From positions 2,728,001 through 2,792,000 of the forward strand of contig WAID01000003.1 of assembly GCA_016584495.1 (NCBI GenBank): a stretch of DNA of 64,000 nucleotides, read 5' to 3'. This document shows, one piece after another, positions 47,501 to 60,264 of this stretch (position 1 is the stretch's first letter; every line of letters begins with the position of its first letter). This DNA comes from Celoporthe dispersa. Lineage: Eukaryota > Ascomycota > Sordariomycetes > Diaporthales > Cryphonectriaceae. Position numbers and translations under genes: made by a program. The notes beneath the pieces are model-generated. The model saw only the letters and a list, made by a program, of their open reading frames with translations, had not been told where the DNA came from and did not search any database.

Positions 47501-47778
47501 CTGTCCGAGAGGTCGAAACGAAGCTGCTTAACCGTGTCGTGCAGCCCTGTGGCCCGTCTGGCACTGCCCGCGCTGCCACCTCTTGCGGGGGTGGAGGACG
47601 AGGAGGCGGCTGCGGCACCGCTGATCCTGCTGACTGCAGTGCTGCCCTCTGGCTGGTGCTGCTCGGAAGTCATCGCTTCGGCGCCGCTGTCGGCGGATTG
47701 GCCAGGCCTTCGTGGAAATCTCCAGTCGTGTTCTGTTGTGGTGGGATTCAGGGGACTCGACCTCGATATGGCAGCCAT
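44514..47778 (-). CDS. areA: AreA/NIT2-type GATA transcription factor (nitrogen regulator), frame interrupted four times
   Basis: Exon 1 (47778-47255) has the fungal N-terminal region LPNHERMENLTWRMMHANLRR. Exon 2 (47097-46758) has SGIAQLRRSTEHH and MNLDDFIIAEN. Exon 3 (46565-44514) begins TRKRPADFSPHVSGI. The single GATA finger, type C-x2-C-x17-C-x2-C, reads [20 protein letters not shown] then [20 protein letters not shown] and a basic tail KTDVIKKRNRG. The C-terminus carries AKRQRRHSKSAGG, MDIDSPENS and ends QEWEWLTMSL, the classic AreA/NIT2 end bound by the co-repressor NmrA. Exon 3 changes frame at 46165-46170 (surplus T on the coding strand), 45293-45295 (missing C, inside the finger), 45031-45035 and about 44851-44870. 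Corrected length is about 971. It activates genes for secondary nitrogen sources. Confidence 0.88.
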
Positions 47779-48804
47779 GTCCCAGGAACGACTCGGTCGG
47801 GTCGCTGCTGTCTTCTCTCTTTTTTTTTTCTGGGTTGGGAGGGGGGGAAGGGGGGGGCGTTCGTTAAATCCGCTTGGGGAGAGAAGGGGATTGGTCTGGT
47901 GTGGTGGGAGAGAAGGGGGGAAAAAGAAAAAGGCGGGAGGAGGGCGGCCAGAATGGGGGGAATCTTGGACTTGTACCCAGCCCAGGTCCAAGGTAGGCGT
48001 GTGTGTGAGTGAGTGAGAGAGAGTGTGTGCGTGTGTGTGTGCGTGCGTGTGTGCCTCTTCCCCACGCTCGGCTGGCTGCAATGACCTGGATTCGGTCACT
48101 CTTCTTTGCACCCGTAACTCGCACCCGTAACTTGCACCGCTAGCCTAGCGCACAAGGTCGGTCGCCTTCAGCCTACCCACTTGCACACGAGCTAGCCAAC
48201 CGAGAGCGGTAATAAAATCGTGGGGGGCCTGGAGAAAAGAAGAGAGGGCACGACTCAGGAGAGTATACTGCTATGGTGTAAGTTTCCCAAAGGGCCAGGA
48301 CGAGCCGCAGCGAGAAGGACAGGACGAGTCGCCAGCAGTACAACCTCTCGTCACACTTGTCTCTATTCTTCTCTCTCGCCTCTAGACCTCTCAATTAGGC
48401 AGATTCCCAAGTCGTCGTGTGGTCACAGGTAGGTGTGTGTGTGTGTGTGTGTGTCGATGGTTGATGCATATGCACCGCTTCAGGATGTGGGAACAAGTTC
48501 AAACCTAGCCAGGTATGGTGCAGGACCCCCCAGTTGCGAGAGAGAGAGAGAGAGAGAGAGCTGTGGTCGCTGTGGAGAGTCTCTCGCAGAGTCTGATGAG
48601 GCACCCGCTCCACTTTCTAGCCTCTTGCATCTGACCTTGCTACTCTGATCCCAGCATCTCGTAGGCGTCTGCAGGCCTTTCTTTCGGTCTAAAACGCATC
48701 AGCAAAGGCCTAAGGGTGGGACCCTTCCTGCGCTGTGGATCTTCTTGCACGCGAAGGTGGGCGGCCCACTCGTGATGCACGAGCAGAACTGGAGGGGACC
48801 AGGG

Positions 48805-48807
<3 letters not shown>

Positions 48808-48846
<39 letters not shown>
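48808..48846 (+). repeat. (TGC)13 trinucleotide repeat
   Basis: Thirteen TGC units in the areA-WSC intergenic interval, followed by imperfect copies to about 48890. Confidence 0.92.
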
Positions 48847-48847
<1 letters not shown>

Positions 48848-48896
48848 ACTAGTACTGCTGTAGTGCTGCCGTGCTGCTGCTGCTGTGGTGCTGGTG

Positions 48897-49593
48897 CTAG
48901 CTGGAGGCAGACGGACCAGGGCCCTGGGCGCAGAGAACTTTGTTGCAGATTTTGGTGGTAAAATTGCCGCCGAACCTCCGGTCCTGGCCCCAGCCTGGTG
49001 TGTTCCCCCCTCGCCCACCAGGGCCACCCCCTCCTCTTCCCCTCCCCAGCTGCAACTCGGTGATCTCATCCTGCGGCTCGCGCATCTTGGTCATCCTGAT
49101 GACCTCGCAGTTCTGTGGTTGGGAGATCCGAGGGGATGGACGGCCAAGAACTGCTTCCCGGCATATTGAGCAGTCTGACTCGTAAGACCTCGGGAGGTCT
49201 GCCGTGTCAAGTAAGAATGTTGTACATGACAATGCCATTAGCCTTCTGCCCAGTGACGCATTCCTGGCAAAGATGCCCGGAACCTCCTGGTGGGCGGACG
49301 GCCTGCACTTTAGCCGTCCGACTCGCTCTGGCTCGGCGCTGCCTACCACAGTGGTCCTTGCAACAGAAGGGCCTGTTCCTTGTCCGGAAACCCCAATCGA
49401 TGACTTCTTTCCCCTTCTGTACCTTTTTTTTTTCTTTCTCTTCTTCTCTTCCCCTTGTTTCTCTCCTGGAGGCGGGACATGACAGGTGTGCTAATTTCAG
49501 GGCCACTTCGGATCCGACAAATAGTGAAGACGGGTCATCATATATGCGAAACCCGCCACAGATGCGAAGACGAAGACCGGACAGCTCAACCAT
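48897..49593 (-). other. Weakly coding-like stretch, possible gene remnant
   Basis: Two overlapping minus-strand frames show protein-like patches: RNRPFCCKDHCGRQRRAR and HLCQECVTGQKANGIVMYNI (49207-49593), then SDCSICREAVLG and a stretch with GAG/ATC/AAG-biased codons ending in Gly/Arg-rich GRGRGGGGPGGRGG (48897-49349). No start, splice pattern or known domain joins them convincingly. It may be a decayed or unrecognised small Cys-rich gene, or chance. Confidence 0.2.
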
Positions 49594-52500
49594 GGGCCTG
49601 AGGGGTGTAGGTTGTCTTCCAAATAATGTGAGGAGCAGTCACTCCGGTGCATACGCCTCTTGCAGCAGCGGTGCAGAGACCGCCCGTGTGCGGGTCGTCG
49701 GTACCCCCTCCCAACCCCTTCAAGGTGAGCTGCACGGATTACCATGTACGTACATAGCAGTCGTACATCGTGGCGGGTTGCTTTGTGAGAGGGGTGGGAA
49801 GGATGGTGATGGTGCGGCGCAGAAGGGGTTGGCAGCGTGGGGTGTCCTCCTGCACAAGGTCCAGGCAATAACTGAATACCCGCAGGGGTTGGAATTGGGT
49901 GGGCCGTGATCGGCATGAGGGGGGGCATGCCCGCAGTAACCATGCTGCTACTATGGTAGTACCGTAATACTATAGCAGTAGCTCCAACGGTGACGACTGG
50001 AAGGGCTCTGAAGGGCCTTGCGCCATGCGAGCGAGGCATGCGAGGCAGGGCTACCAGAGCCAGGGTTACTACCAAGGAGATCGACCTGGCGGGCACGGAT
50101 CGAGACCCCTCTTCCTTGCTGTGTGGCCTCTCCCCCCCCCCCCGGACGTGCTCGTAAGCAGGCTGGCGTCGAGCCTGTCCCTCGGGTGCGTGCCCTATAC
50201 CCTATACCATGAGCACTAATACCATTAATGTTCAAGCCCTCCCTGGGCCACAGACAGGCAAGCGCTCTTGCGCCGGCTGCCACGAGTCTGTGGAGGCATC
50301 GACGAAGCTGTTAATAGACCAAGTGGACCGCACCGAAATACCCCAGGTGCCCAGTATGGAGTATGGTGGGACGATGTTGGGACAAGCCAACGGTCCTGTT
50401 CAACTCCCAATTCCCAATGCCACCCGGGCTCCCGAGGCCCGAGGCCGCTGTTGGCAATACATACCACAGCAGCAAAGGTCGGAAAGGTGCCTCCACTCAA
50501 CGTGAATACTATAGTGGTGATGACCCTGCCAGACGAGCAGCAGGTGAGATGAGGCCAGGCGAGGCGAGGCGAGGCGAGTTTAGATCCCACCTGTGTGCAT
50601 GCACTCCTGTATTGCGATCCCCTCCGTCAATATCGACAGCGGAACCTGACCGTACTGCAACCTCAGGCCGGGCGGGCGGGGCCAGCGTGACCAAGAAGGA
50701 GGAGGAGGAGGAGGAGGGCCTTCTGAGGCCCCCCTTGAGAGGCGTGAAACCGCACTCTGGAGACAGCTGGACAGAGATACAGGCGGCGGAGGACCCTGAG
50801 ATCGGGTTCTGCCGCGCTGCTGTGGGTGCGGTGCGGGAGGCGGAAGTGAGGAAGCTAGCGAGCGTCCAGGTCCACCTCAGGTTCAGAGGACACGGACGAC
50901 TGCACATGGAGAGCCTAAGGCCGTCGGAAAGATGGGCCACCGTTACTTCCGAGCAATGTCCCCTCTGAGATCCATCTTTTTTTTTTTTCTTTCTTTCTTT
51001 TCCTTTTCTTTGGAAAGAGTAAAAAAAAGAACGTTCTCGACAGACAGAGAGATCCAGACGAGTCTTGTTTGGTCAGGTGTACACCTCGAGTGCGTCCTAC
51101 ATCGGAGGTTAGAAGAAGAAGAGGGCCCTCTCCGGCGGCCCAGTAATATTTTATGCGGGTAGTAAAGGCCTGCAGGTGTGGTAGGCGTGCAGGCGATGAG
51201 ATGTTCTCGGCGCAAGATGATGGATCTCGCATCTCGTGTGTGGTGTGCCGTGGAGTGGAGACCGGTTCTGCCTCAGTGCCTCAGGCCTCACGAGGACCCA
51301 TTCTCATCTTCCCTTCCACGGCTGTCGCTTGTAGATCTGCCTGGGTAGTGTGTAGATCACCATGTTTTGGGGCCTGGCGACGTCTGGTAGGGCCTCGCCA
51401 CATCCTGCTGACGGGTGGGCTGTGGTCTCTCGCCCTGCCTCGCTCTGGTCTTTGCCCGTGGCAATGAGGATGTGACCCACCTCGTTTGCAGCGTGAGGGG
51501 GGGCAAGAGAGAGAGACAGAGAGAAGGTTCAAGTTCGGTTTCAAGATTTTCGAGAGAAAAACCTTCCTGCCCTGCAGATTCCCAATGTATTTGATTTGGG
51601 AGGTGGAGAGGGTAGATCTGGGTCTCAAGGAACCGAGAACATACCATGTACGGACTACTGTGTATTGTGTGCAGGCGAGGCAGGCAGGCAGGCCACAATA
51701 CTGGTAATAGTAAGTGTCAATCCAGTCTGTGCCCTGGTCTTGCTATAATGTACTTGAACTGTACTGCGTAGTAGCAGGTCCCTGCGAACGGTACATAGCG
51801 GTACATAGCATCTGGGGAAGGCGCGCAGGTGGCACGCACTGGCAACTGCTTTCTCTGCGAACACACTTAATGTAAAGTAAGTGCAGTATTGTCCAGTGAG
51901 AAGTCGCGCCCCGGGTCGCACCTGGGCAGCGCTCTCATCACCTGCATGAACAGCCTCGCTTCAAGGTTTAGGCCCTTGGGCCGTTCAAGGGCAAGCTGCA
52001 CGCACAGGCACGGGACCTGCTGCGGTGCCGTGATTGGCACCCTGCCCCATCTCCTGCGCGCAGGGTCCAGTGAGCCCCTGGTCCGCCAGCTCGTCTTCCC
52101 CTGCCTCAGGCCTGAGGATGTGGGACGGACGCCCTCCTCCCTCACACCGTTGTGTTGTGCTCCTCAGCACTGACTGCTCCGCAGGTCCTGCTGCAGTCCT
52201 CTCCCACCTGCCAACCTGGGAAGACCCCATACTCTGCATCACGCCCTCGCCATGGTGCCAGCTAGCCGCCATAACCACCACAATTATTTATAGTGGTTTC
52301 CCCGAGAGACAGGGCACTATAGACTTCCAAACCTACAGAGAGCAACCCTCGATGCGAACAGCCGATCGATGCGAAAAGGCACACTAGACGTGGCCTCGGG
52401 AGCTGTGGACTCGAGAAGGAGGAAGAGAGAAGGGGGGTGAGAGGGAGGCTGGGCTAGGCTGGGCTGGACGCCTTGGTCAAGATCCATCCGATGCGACCCG

Positions 52501-55500
52501 ATGCGACCTCATACTGCCATGTCCGCAGTAGCAACGACGGCATAGTACCATAGTACTACGCAAGCCTGCCCGTGACCACCGACCATGCCTGGTCCCCCAC
52601 ACCTACGCCGGCCGATCCATGGTTATTGGACCCCGGCATTATTGGTCAGTCCTGTCAGGGTGCGTGAGAAGCCCCCACGACATCGGCCAGGGAGCCTGAG
52701 AGACTGTGGGGGCATCCCCATGTCTTCACAAGAACTCCCTGTCCTGATATCTCCTCGAGGTTTCTGTTCTAGATCTCACACACCTTCTCGGGTGCAATTT
52801 CAGGGCGGGTCGAGCATCGAGCATCTCGAGAGGCCAGAATCAGGACGGCAGGACAGTGGGCAGTCAGTCTCCTACAGCGGAGTCCCCGCGCCGACTGACG
52901 CCAAGCCACAGCAGCGCCGTCTCTCTGCATGTGAGAACGGGGTGGGTGAAGCGGTTCCGAGACCACCCGTCGCTCCATCCTGTCCCGGTTTTCTCCTGGC
53001 TCGAGACGGGGCTCTCTGCTGGCATCTTCCCAGCTTCGAGCGTCAGCCCGCCCGGGGCGTCCACGAGGCCCACGAGGAGCATCTGGACTCCATTGGTCAA
53101 TTGCCGCCCAGATGGAGCGCCGCGGCCCTGTCCATGAGTCGTCCGACACCGCCGACGTCTAGCTATTATAGTAAATGCATTTCCGTTCACGGCACTACCT
53201 CGTCCAAATTCCAGAAGAAGACGAGAGGCGGCTCCTGAACGGATGCAGCACCACCTCCACATGATGCAGAGTGGCGACAGAGGCACCTCAGAGCTCCTCA
53301 GCCGGGTTCCAGGGAGTGTGTGTGTCTCGTGCACTCCCATAGTCTGGCGCAAGGAGGATCAAGAGCCGTGCCGCAGGCATGCTTTCCCTGTGCCGTCGAT
53401 GCGCAGCGTACATGGTACACATCTGAACGGACGTTAGTAGTCTCGGTTCCACAGTATATCTTCACCATGTCTCGGATGCCCAAATCGGATCTCCAGCGGC
53501 GTCGCGACAGATTGGACCTAGCAGAAGCACCCAGCAAGACGGGACCACCACTTCTCGGCCTGTGGCTTGCCTGCCTGCTCCGTACCATGGATCACTACAC
53601 CAGGAGGCTTTGCACTTGCGCTCTGGATTCGGCGAGCATCGACGCGTGCTCCGATGCTGACACGGATCATCCTGGCGTCCGACCGGCTCACCCGCCAGAG
53701 TCGCATTGGCTCCATCTCCAGGCGCTGACGAGGCTCCCAGCACCGAGCATACTATGAACGCACTGGCCCAGATGCATGCCAGCCTGTCGGGTCGACGGAA
53801 TTTGTAAAATACCACACGCCGCAGGGCGGGGCGGGTATTGTGGCACAGACCATCTGCTGTGCAGAAAGAGAGAGAGAGAGAACACACACACACACACACA
53901 CACCCAGAGACCAGCCCTTTCTTTTTCTTTTCCTCTCCTCCTCTCTCTCTTCAGCCAGGCTGAGCCGGCTTCTGCGATTTTACCGCTATAGTATGATACC
54001 GCCTTGGCCTCACGACATTTTTCCGCCACATCGGTCCGACTCAACAAAACAAATTGAGCGTGAGGCCATCTGCAACAGCCGTGCGTGCTCACCATTGGTC
54101 ATCTGTCGCTCTGCTAGCGCTGCCATTGCTACCGCTAGTGGGATTCAGACCCAGAAGTCCTGCCCGTCAATAGACTCATCCACCCAAGAAGGACACGAAC
54201 GCAGCTCCACCTGTTCACCAAGGAATAAACGGGTCCGCACTCCTGCTGCGCCAGAGGAAGCAAGGCTGGTGGAGGCTCTCCCTAAGGACCTAGCTGCCGG
54301 GCGCCGAGAGGTCCAGCTTCAAGCACCGCTGCGGGAAAGAACAGCGCGGCGTACTATGGTACAGATACGCAGCGGTGACCAGCTGGACACTCACCGTCCT
54401 GCAGCGTGCATTGGAGCTGGCTGGCAAGCAAGCCTCGTGGACCCAGACGGGCCAGTAAGTACCATGGCCTGTCAGACCTGGCCTCAGAGCTGCAAGCCTC
54501 GTGCCAGGGGCTCAGGCTTGTTGGTGATGACACTGCGGTTCTACTGTGTACACAAACAACCTCACATGTGAAAGACCGATTTTGCCCGCTTGGCGCGGCT
54601 TGCAGGCTGACCTCGAACGCGGCTCCGTTAATGGGTCTAGGCCTTAAGGCAGAGACGGTCATGGTCCGAGCGGCTCCTACAACAGCCATCTTCTGTGGCA
54701 CAGACTGACGGCCGAATGTCTCTGCACTACATACCATAGTAGTTACGTGCAGGCCCTCTCTGGCGTCCATCTGGCCCAGCTCAGACGAGTCTCCTGTCCC
54801 AGCAGACCGTTCTGGCACGCGACCAGAGCAAGGCGTTACCCTGCCGTCGGGGCTGGCCGAATAGATGGATCAAGTCGCCCAGGGCCTTGGCGGGGTTGAG
54901 CTGTAGCGTGGTTCCGTCCTGACACTTTTAATCCTTCGGTTCAACATTCGCCGGATTTATTCGGTTTGGAATCACACGCGCTCGTCTTTGCGGCCAAAAC
55001 TGTGAGAATGGCTTGGAACGGTCCGGGGTTGGAGATCAAACCTGTCACTTTAACCGGAAAATCAACGGCTCTGCAGCCCAGCACAGACCAGCAGACGTCT
55101 TCAGTGATGGTTTGCATAGGCCTGGGCGCAATATGCCGGCCCGAAAAGCAAGATGAGCCTTACCCACCACCGTCATTGGCGTGCTCAAGTCTCCTCGAGG
55201 CATGAGTAGCTCTAGCTCACTGCTTCGGAAGCCCCCAACAACAAACTTACTCGTCTTGTTCTCCGCTGCTCATCGGCCTCTACTCGTTCTAACTTTTGTC
55301 CTCGGTCGTTTTTGTCTTTCCCATCTTTTTTTCCCTTTCTTTTCTTTCTTCTCGGCGGAGAAAGGGTCAGAAATACATGGCCTTTGGGGGGTTTTGCCAA
55401 GACGGTCATTTTGTCGTTCCGTGGGTAGCCTCCCCACGCTCCCGCTTCCACGCGACCACAGCCCACACGAGACATGGTCAGATCATGCAGACGGTTTAAC

Positions 55501-56141
55501 TCTGGATGATGGTCGTGGGAGGGAGGTGGGCGTGCCGGGTGGGGAACAAGGCCAATAGACGTCGTCCGTCCGCGTGGGGGCTTGGAAGGGCGGCGGCGCG
55601 GGAAAAGTCACCTCTATTCCCCTTTCGAGGCGGCGCCCCGGGGGAGGGTCCAGGGGATCGCCCGACCCCTCCGCGTAGACAAAAAGAGCTTGCTAGTAAA
55701 TGCTGATCCGAGCCCTGGTGAAATCAAGGAGGTCGGATGGAGACTGCTAGGCCGGAGAGTGTGTGGGTTCAGATGGGCTACACCAACACGGGACTGTTTG
55801 CTGCTGATGGTTACGGTGTTCCGCCGCGGGCAATCGATCGCCCCCACCCGCCCGTATGATGATGCCCTTGCTCTATAGAGGGTGGCTTTGCCTTCCGATC
55901 GACATCGTCTCAGCAGTTGTCGCGTGCTCGTGGCGTCACCCAAGGAGCAATCTGAGCTGACGGGGGGCAAGCGTCCCCGAGGTCACCACCGTCGTCTGTG
56001 TGGGCAGGCGGATGCCCGTCGTCGTCGACTTGTCGGCGGCTGTGTGTGGACCTGTTGGCCCTCGCCTCCTCGGTCACCCGTCGCGGAGTCGTCGTCTGCA
56101 GGGCTGGAGAGGGGGTGGGGGGGAAAGGGGGGCCGGTAGTA

Positions 56142-56173
56142 TGTGTGCGCGTGCGTGTGTGTGTGTGTGTGTC

Positions 56174-56206
<33 letters not shown>

Positions 56207-56207
56207 T
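56142..56207 (+). repeat. (GT)n-rich microsatellite
   Basis: About 66 bp of GT/GC/CT alternation with a core uninterrupted GT run of roughly 28 bp at its right end; potential Z-DNA former. Confidence 0.88.
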
Positions 56208-58165
56208 GCATCTCGGGCGCTGTCGAGAGCTTTGTCGCATTCTGGCCACACACTGCCTGGTCCCGGGTCCCGTGTCGCATGTCCCATAGGCTGCGCGGCT
56301 GTGGCTCTCATCACCACAGCAGCCAGCATGAGAGCACTCGAGGGCTTTAGTGTAACGGGAGAGAGGAACGCAGCCCGGGTTTATATGCATGACAGGACCA
56401 GCACACACTCTCGCGCGCCAGCCAATTCGAACACGGGGATTTCCTTATCTCTGGTCAAGAGGACGAGAGAGCCCTCCGGTCTTTGCTCCACAGGCAAGCA
56501 AGGCCAGTAAAAGGTCAAGGCTGATCTGGCAGGTGATCTTCCCTCCTCCTGCAGAGGAGCCTGTCGAGAGGACGGACGCCAGTGGTTTCCTGCACAATCT
56601 TGATAACAGCGGCTGCCTTCTGCCCCCCTTGGGGGCTGGGCATCCCCCAAGAGACGGAGAGATAGAGAGAGATAAGGGGACACTGATACGCGGGGACTTA
56701 AAGGGCTGTGGGACTGGAGGAAATAGGGCCGCTGCTGTCAGATGCCGCGAGTAGCACGCGACCAGAGTATTCTGTCTGTGCTCTTATTTTTTTATTATCT
56801 TCTCCTTCCTTAAGGCCGGAGATGCTGCCTGTGGTGCCGCTCGTGCTATTGGTATCTTTTTCTTCTTTCTTTAGAACCAGTTTTCAGCTATCCAGGTTAC
56901 TAGTTATTGATGTTTGATAACAAGTTTATGACACCTTCTACTTTGAGGACAGAAGAATGTATCATCTGCTGGCATCCATGATCTTTCTCCATCGTCCCGC
57001 GCCATGAACAGTCTCTCCTGTGGTGATCAGCGAATTGGTATTGTTTCTGCCAAGGCATACATGTAGCTATCGAGCATCATCCACCTCCCTCCAGCCTTGC
57101 CAGTCTGCACTCCAGGAGTTGAGCTTAGGGGACCAAAACCCAAGACAATCTCTTGTCTCTTATCTCTGTTGGCCCCTGTCCCTCGTAGCCGGCCGAGAAG
57201 ACCATTTGTGTTGCCATCCCGGACAGTTTTCTTTGACAGGCGCCGGATGATAGTTATTGGAGCCGTTATATAAAGCCGGCCATGTGTTGTGTGTTCTTGC
57301 AGGAGGCATGCTCTCGGTCTGTCTGGCCGGGCTGGGTGAGGACTCATTTTATATAAAGCAGGTGGTGAAGAGCCCGGCCGCTGAAAAGCTCTGGGCCTTC
57401 TCTCTTGCTCTTTCTCTCTTTCTACTCTTGTTCTGTTCTCCTCCTCCACCTCCTCTTGATTCGTAGAAAGCAGCTGAGGCGGAGGCCCGTGGGTTGTGTG
57501 CTGCCTTTGCCATGCTGTTGTTATCTCTCGTCGGCGCATGTTCTAAGAGATGTCGTTATCACCAACATGGATGACGAATTTTGCTCTACTGCGAATGGGA
57601 CAAAGATCTATCTAAGTCTGCAGGTGGGAAAAGAGAAAAGGACAAGAAAGAGTGTACCTCCCCACTACACTTTGCAATTATCGTCCTTCTCTCCCTCCCT
57701 CCCTCCCCTCCCCCCCCTCTCTCTCTCGTCTACATTCTTTTTCCATCTCTTCAGTCGGATACTAGGAGGTGGCTGCAGTATACCGCCTCCTCCCCCTTCT
57801 CCCTCCTCCTTCATCTTGCTTGCAACAAGCACCGTTTTTGGCCATGCTAAAGGACTGGCCTGTACAAAGACATGCCTCGAGTGAGGATGGCTGGGTCGAG
57901 GCTTGATCTGCCGCAGAGGGGACAATGGGCGCTGCTGCTCGTGAGGCGGGGAGAGAAGGATGGACGACAAGAGAAGGAGGGAGGTTAGAGCTTTCTTTGT
58001 CCCTAGGAGAATGGGTGAGCAGGCCGTTGCCGTTTGCCTTTAGCACGAAAGGGAATAGATATGACGGTATAGATGCCACGACCCGAGGCTTCAAGGAAGG
58101 AAAGAAAAAGTCTTCGAGTTCTGGAAAGACGTCACGTGAAGATGTTGTTCAACGAGGAAGGCACG

Positions 58166-59591
58166 ATGAGGTTGAGGCGGGGGCAGCCCTGTCCCGTCTC
58201 GCCGGCAGCAGCCTCGCAGCTTCTCATCCTCCTCGTCCCCATTCTCCTCCTCGACAGCACGCAGGCCGCGCACTCTTCTGACCTCGTCTTGACGACGACA
58301 ACGACGACGACCACCTCCCTCGGGAGCACGGCCATCACCGCCTTGACGATCACCACCTCGTCGACCCGCACTGTCACCCTCACCGAGGTCAGAGCTGCTG
58401 CTGCTCCGGCTTCTGCTGCTGCTGGTACCGCCAACACCGCCCATGTCGCTCCCGCACCTATCTTGACGGGCACGGCAGACAGGATGTACTCCTTTGAAGG
58501 ATGCTTCGCGCAGGGCAGCCACGTGCCGATCGGGCAGATGCTGGGACCGGGCTACGCGGCACCACGAGCGGCCAACATGTCCCTCTCGCTATGTCTAGAG
58601 ATGTGCGACTCGGCTGCTGGAGGTCGTGGTCGCTCCGACAAGCCGTCTCCGCTGCCCTATGTTGGCGTCTCGGGTGGCGAGTATGTCTATCTTGCACCCA
58701 CTTACGGACAGGTCCTTGCACAATGCTCTGGCGACAGGGCTGCTGCAGCTGACCGCGTCTTGCACCTCCTTCTCTAGATCATGCTACTGTGGCACAGCCC
58801 TCAACACCACCGCCCTCATGGCCTCCGCCAGTAACTGTGCTATCCCCTGTGTGGGCAACAACACCGAGGCCTGCGGCGGCAAGGCCTTCATGTCCGTCTA
58901 CAAGCTTACCCCGGACAACAGCACCGCAGCAGCCCCGAAGGTCGACAGCGCTCCTCACCCAAGCGAGAGCGGCGGTGCTGGTGGCGGTGGTGTCAGCAGT
59001 GGCGGCGCAGGCAATGGTGACGTCGGCAGCAGGCCGGGGCGAGGCGTTGCTGTGGGGATCGCGGCAGGGAGCATCGCGGGGTTCGCCCTGTTGATGCTCT
59101 TGATATTCGCGGGCTCGAGGCGGTGGACCCGGCGAAGGGCGGCGGCGGCGGCGGCGACCTCGACTACGGAAAAGAAGAAGATCAAGAACCGGCAGGTAGA
59201 TGTGGCGTCGGCTAACGGCCCGGTTGGGACAATCTTCTCGGACAGCGACGATGTCTCCATACGCGAGGCCAGAGGGATCGACCTGGTCAAACTGGACGGC
59301 GTGGTCCTGGACAAGTCCTCCTCATCACCGACGTCGTCCCCGCGTGCTGCTGGTGGCGCTGCTACCGCGACGGGGGCGGAGTGGCGTGGCGCGGATTCCA
59401 GCCCCCTCACACCGAGGACGCCCAGGGCCATGATGGACGGGAGGCCGGTGGCGATGTCCTTGGGGCCCCAGCCGCCGGAGAATATCGCGCCGAAGCACGG
59501 GCTGGGCGAGCGGGCCTGGCACAGGCGGAAACTTTCTGTCCCGTTTCCGCCGCCGGGTGGGAGTGACAGCGGCAGTGGGAAGGAGAAGTAG
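58166..59591 (+). CDS. WSC-domain membrane protein (cell-wall sensor-like)
   Basis: Exons 58166-58680 and 58778-59591 (97-nt intron, GTATGT..TAG, CTGAC-type branch) give 442 residues. I chose the ATG at 58166 because a signal sequence follows directly (ASQLLILLVPILLLDSTQAAHS); in-frame ATGs at 58142 and 58073 are alternatives. After a Thr-rich spacer, a WSC domain (about residues 109-214) carries eight cysteines: GCF, CLEMC, CYCG across the intron, NC, PC, EACGG. Then come a Gly/Ser linker, a single membrane span (about 261-283, GVAVGIAAGSIAGFALLMLLIF) with a following RRWTRRR stop-transfer, and a cytoplasmic Ser/Pro-rich tail. The layout is that of Wsc-type sensors signalling to Rho1/PKC in cell-wall integrity. 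Confidence 0.88.
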
Positions 59592-60264
59592 GCATTGGGA
59601 CCGATCTGGACTGATGGTCATGGACAAGAGCTTCAAGATGTATGATCCAAAAGGGGGCTGTCTGTAAAGTAAGGGTTGTCTGTATGAATATTGGCTCTGT
59701 TATCCTGGTCTGTACGAGAAACATCGTGTCCCACGTCTTGCAGCATGACGATAACCAATCCCAGTACAGATGTGGCTTGTCTGGAAGGCCATGGAGAAGG
59801 CCATGTCTATACAGGTCAGAAGTTGATCTATAATGTCAGATGATTCTTCTTACTTGGGGACTGTTCAAGGGCTTTATTGCTATCGTAGGTGAAGCGCACA
59901 AGTCGTGAGGATTCTTCCCTCTCGACTATTGTCCATCTCTGAGTACACTCGTTCATCTACTCGCTGCCAGGTCTACATCAGAAGCATGACCTCGATATGG
60001 TGATAACGAATACTTGCAAACGAACGTCTATGCATAGTCATATCACGCACACAGTATCCTTCATCGCTCAACACACACACACACACACATATATATATAC
60101 TCATTGCCTTTGATTTTCTTTTAAAAAAAAAGAGGACGACCTGCCTCATACATCCCTCCTCTAAGAACTCGCCTTCACTCGCCCGCATGACACAGGTTCG
60201 CCCAACCCCCGTTCAAAAAAATCCAAAAAAAAAAAAAAAAAGAGTCCTCAAGGCACTCTCTCCA
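59592..60264. other. Convergent intergenic region
   Basis: The 3' flanks of the WSC and CFEM-like genes meet here. It includes a CA tract then TA repeat at 60070-60099, and A runs at 60121-60131 and 60225-60241. No gene seen. Confidence 0.55.

Larger units (their letters stand above)
47779..58165. other. Gene-poor interval of about 10.4 kb between areA and the WSC gene
   Basis: Both flanking genes point outward, so the ends must hold their promoters and leaders. The interior has many short frames but none with a recognisable domain, consistent homology-like motif or fungal splice pattern. It contains TGC and GT microsatellites, GT/GA runs at 48000-48050, a GAGGC pentamer array at 50557-50577 and repeated short GTAC/CCATAG elements. 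GC content stays high, so it does not look RIP-mutated. A weak coding-like stretch is listed separately. Confidence 0.55.

Noticed and set aside
48897..49180. RING-finger-like CSIC motif
   Set aside because: No further Cys/His ligands follow at RING spacing; only the first pair is present.
50363..50968. 201-codon plus-strand open frame in the gene-poor interval
   Set aside because: Composition follows local GC bias, with overlapping equally long frames on both strands and no domain-like pattern.
52585..53238. 217-codon plus-strand open frame
   Set aside because: Pro/Ser/Arg-rich with no conserved motif, codon bias or splice sites; overlaps comparable opposite-strand frames.
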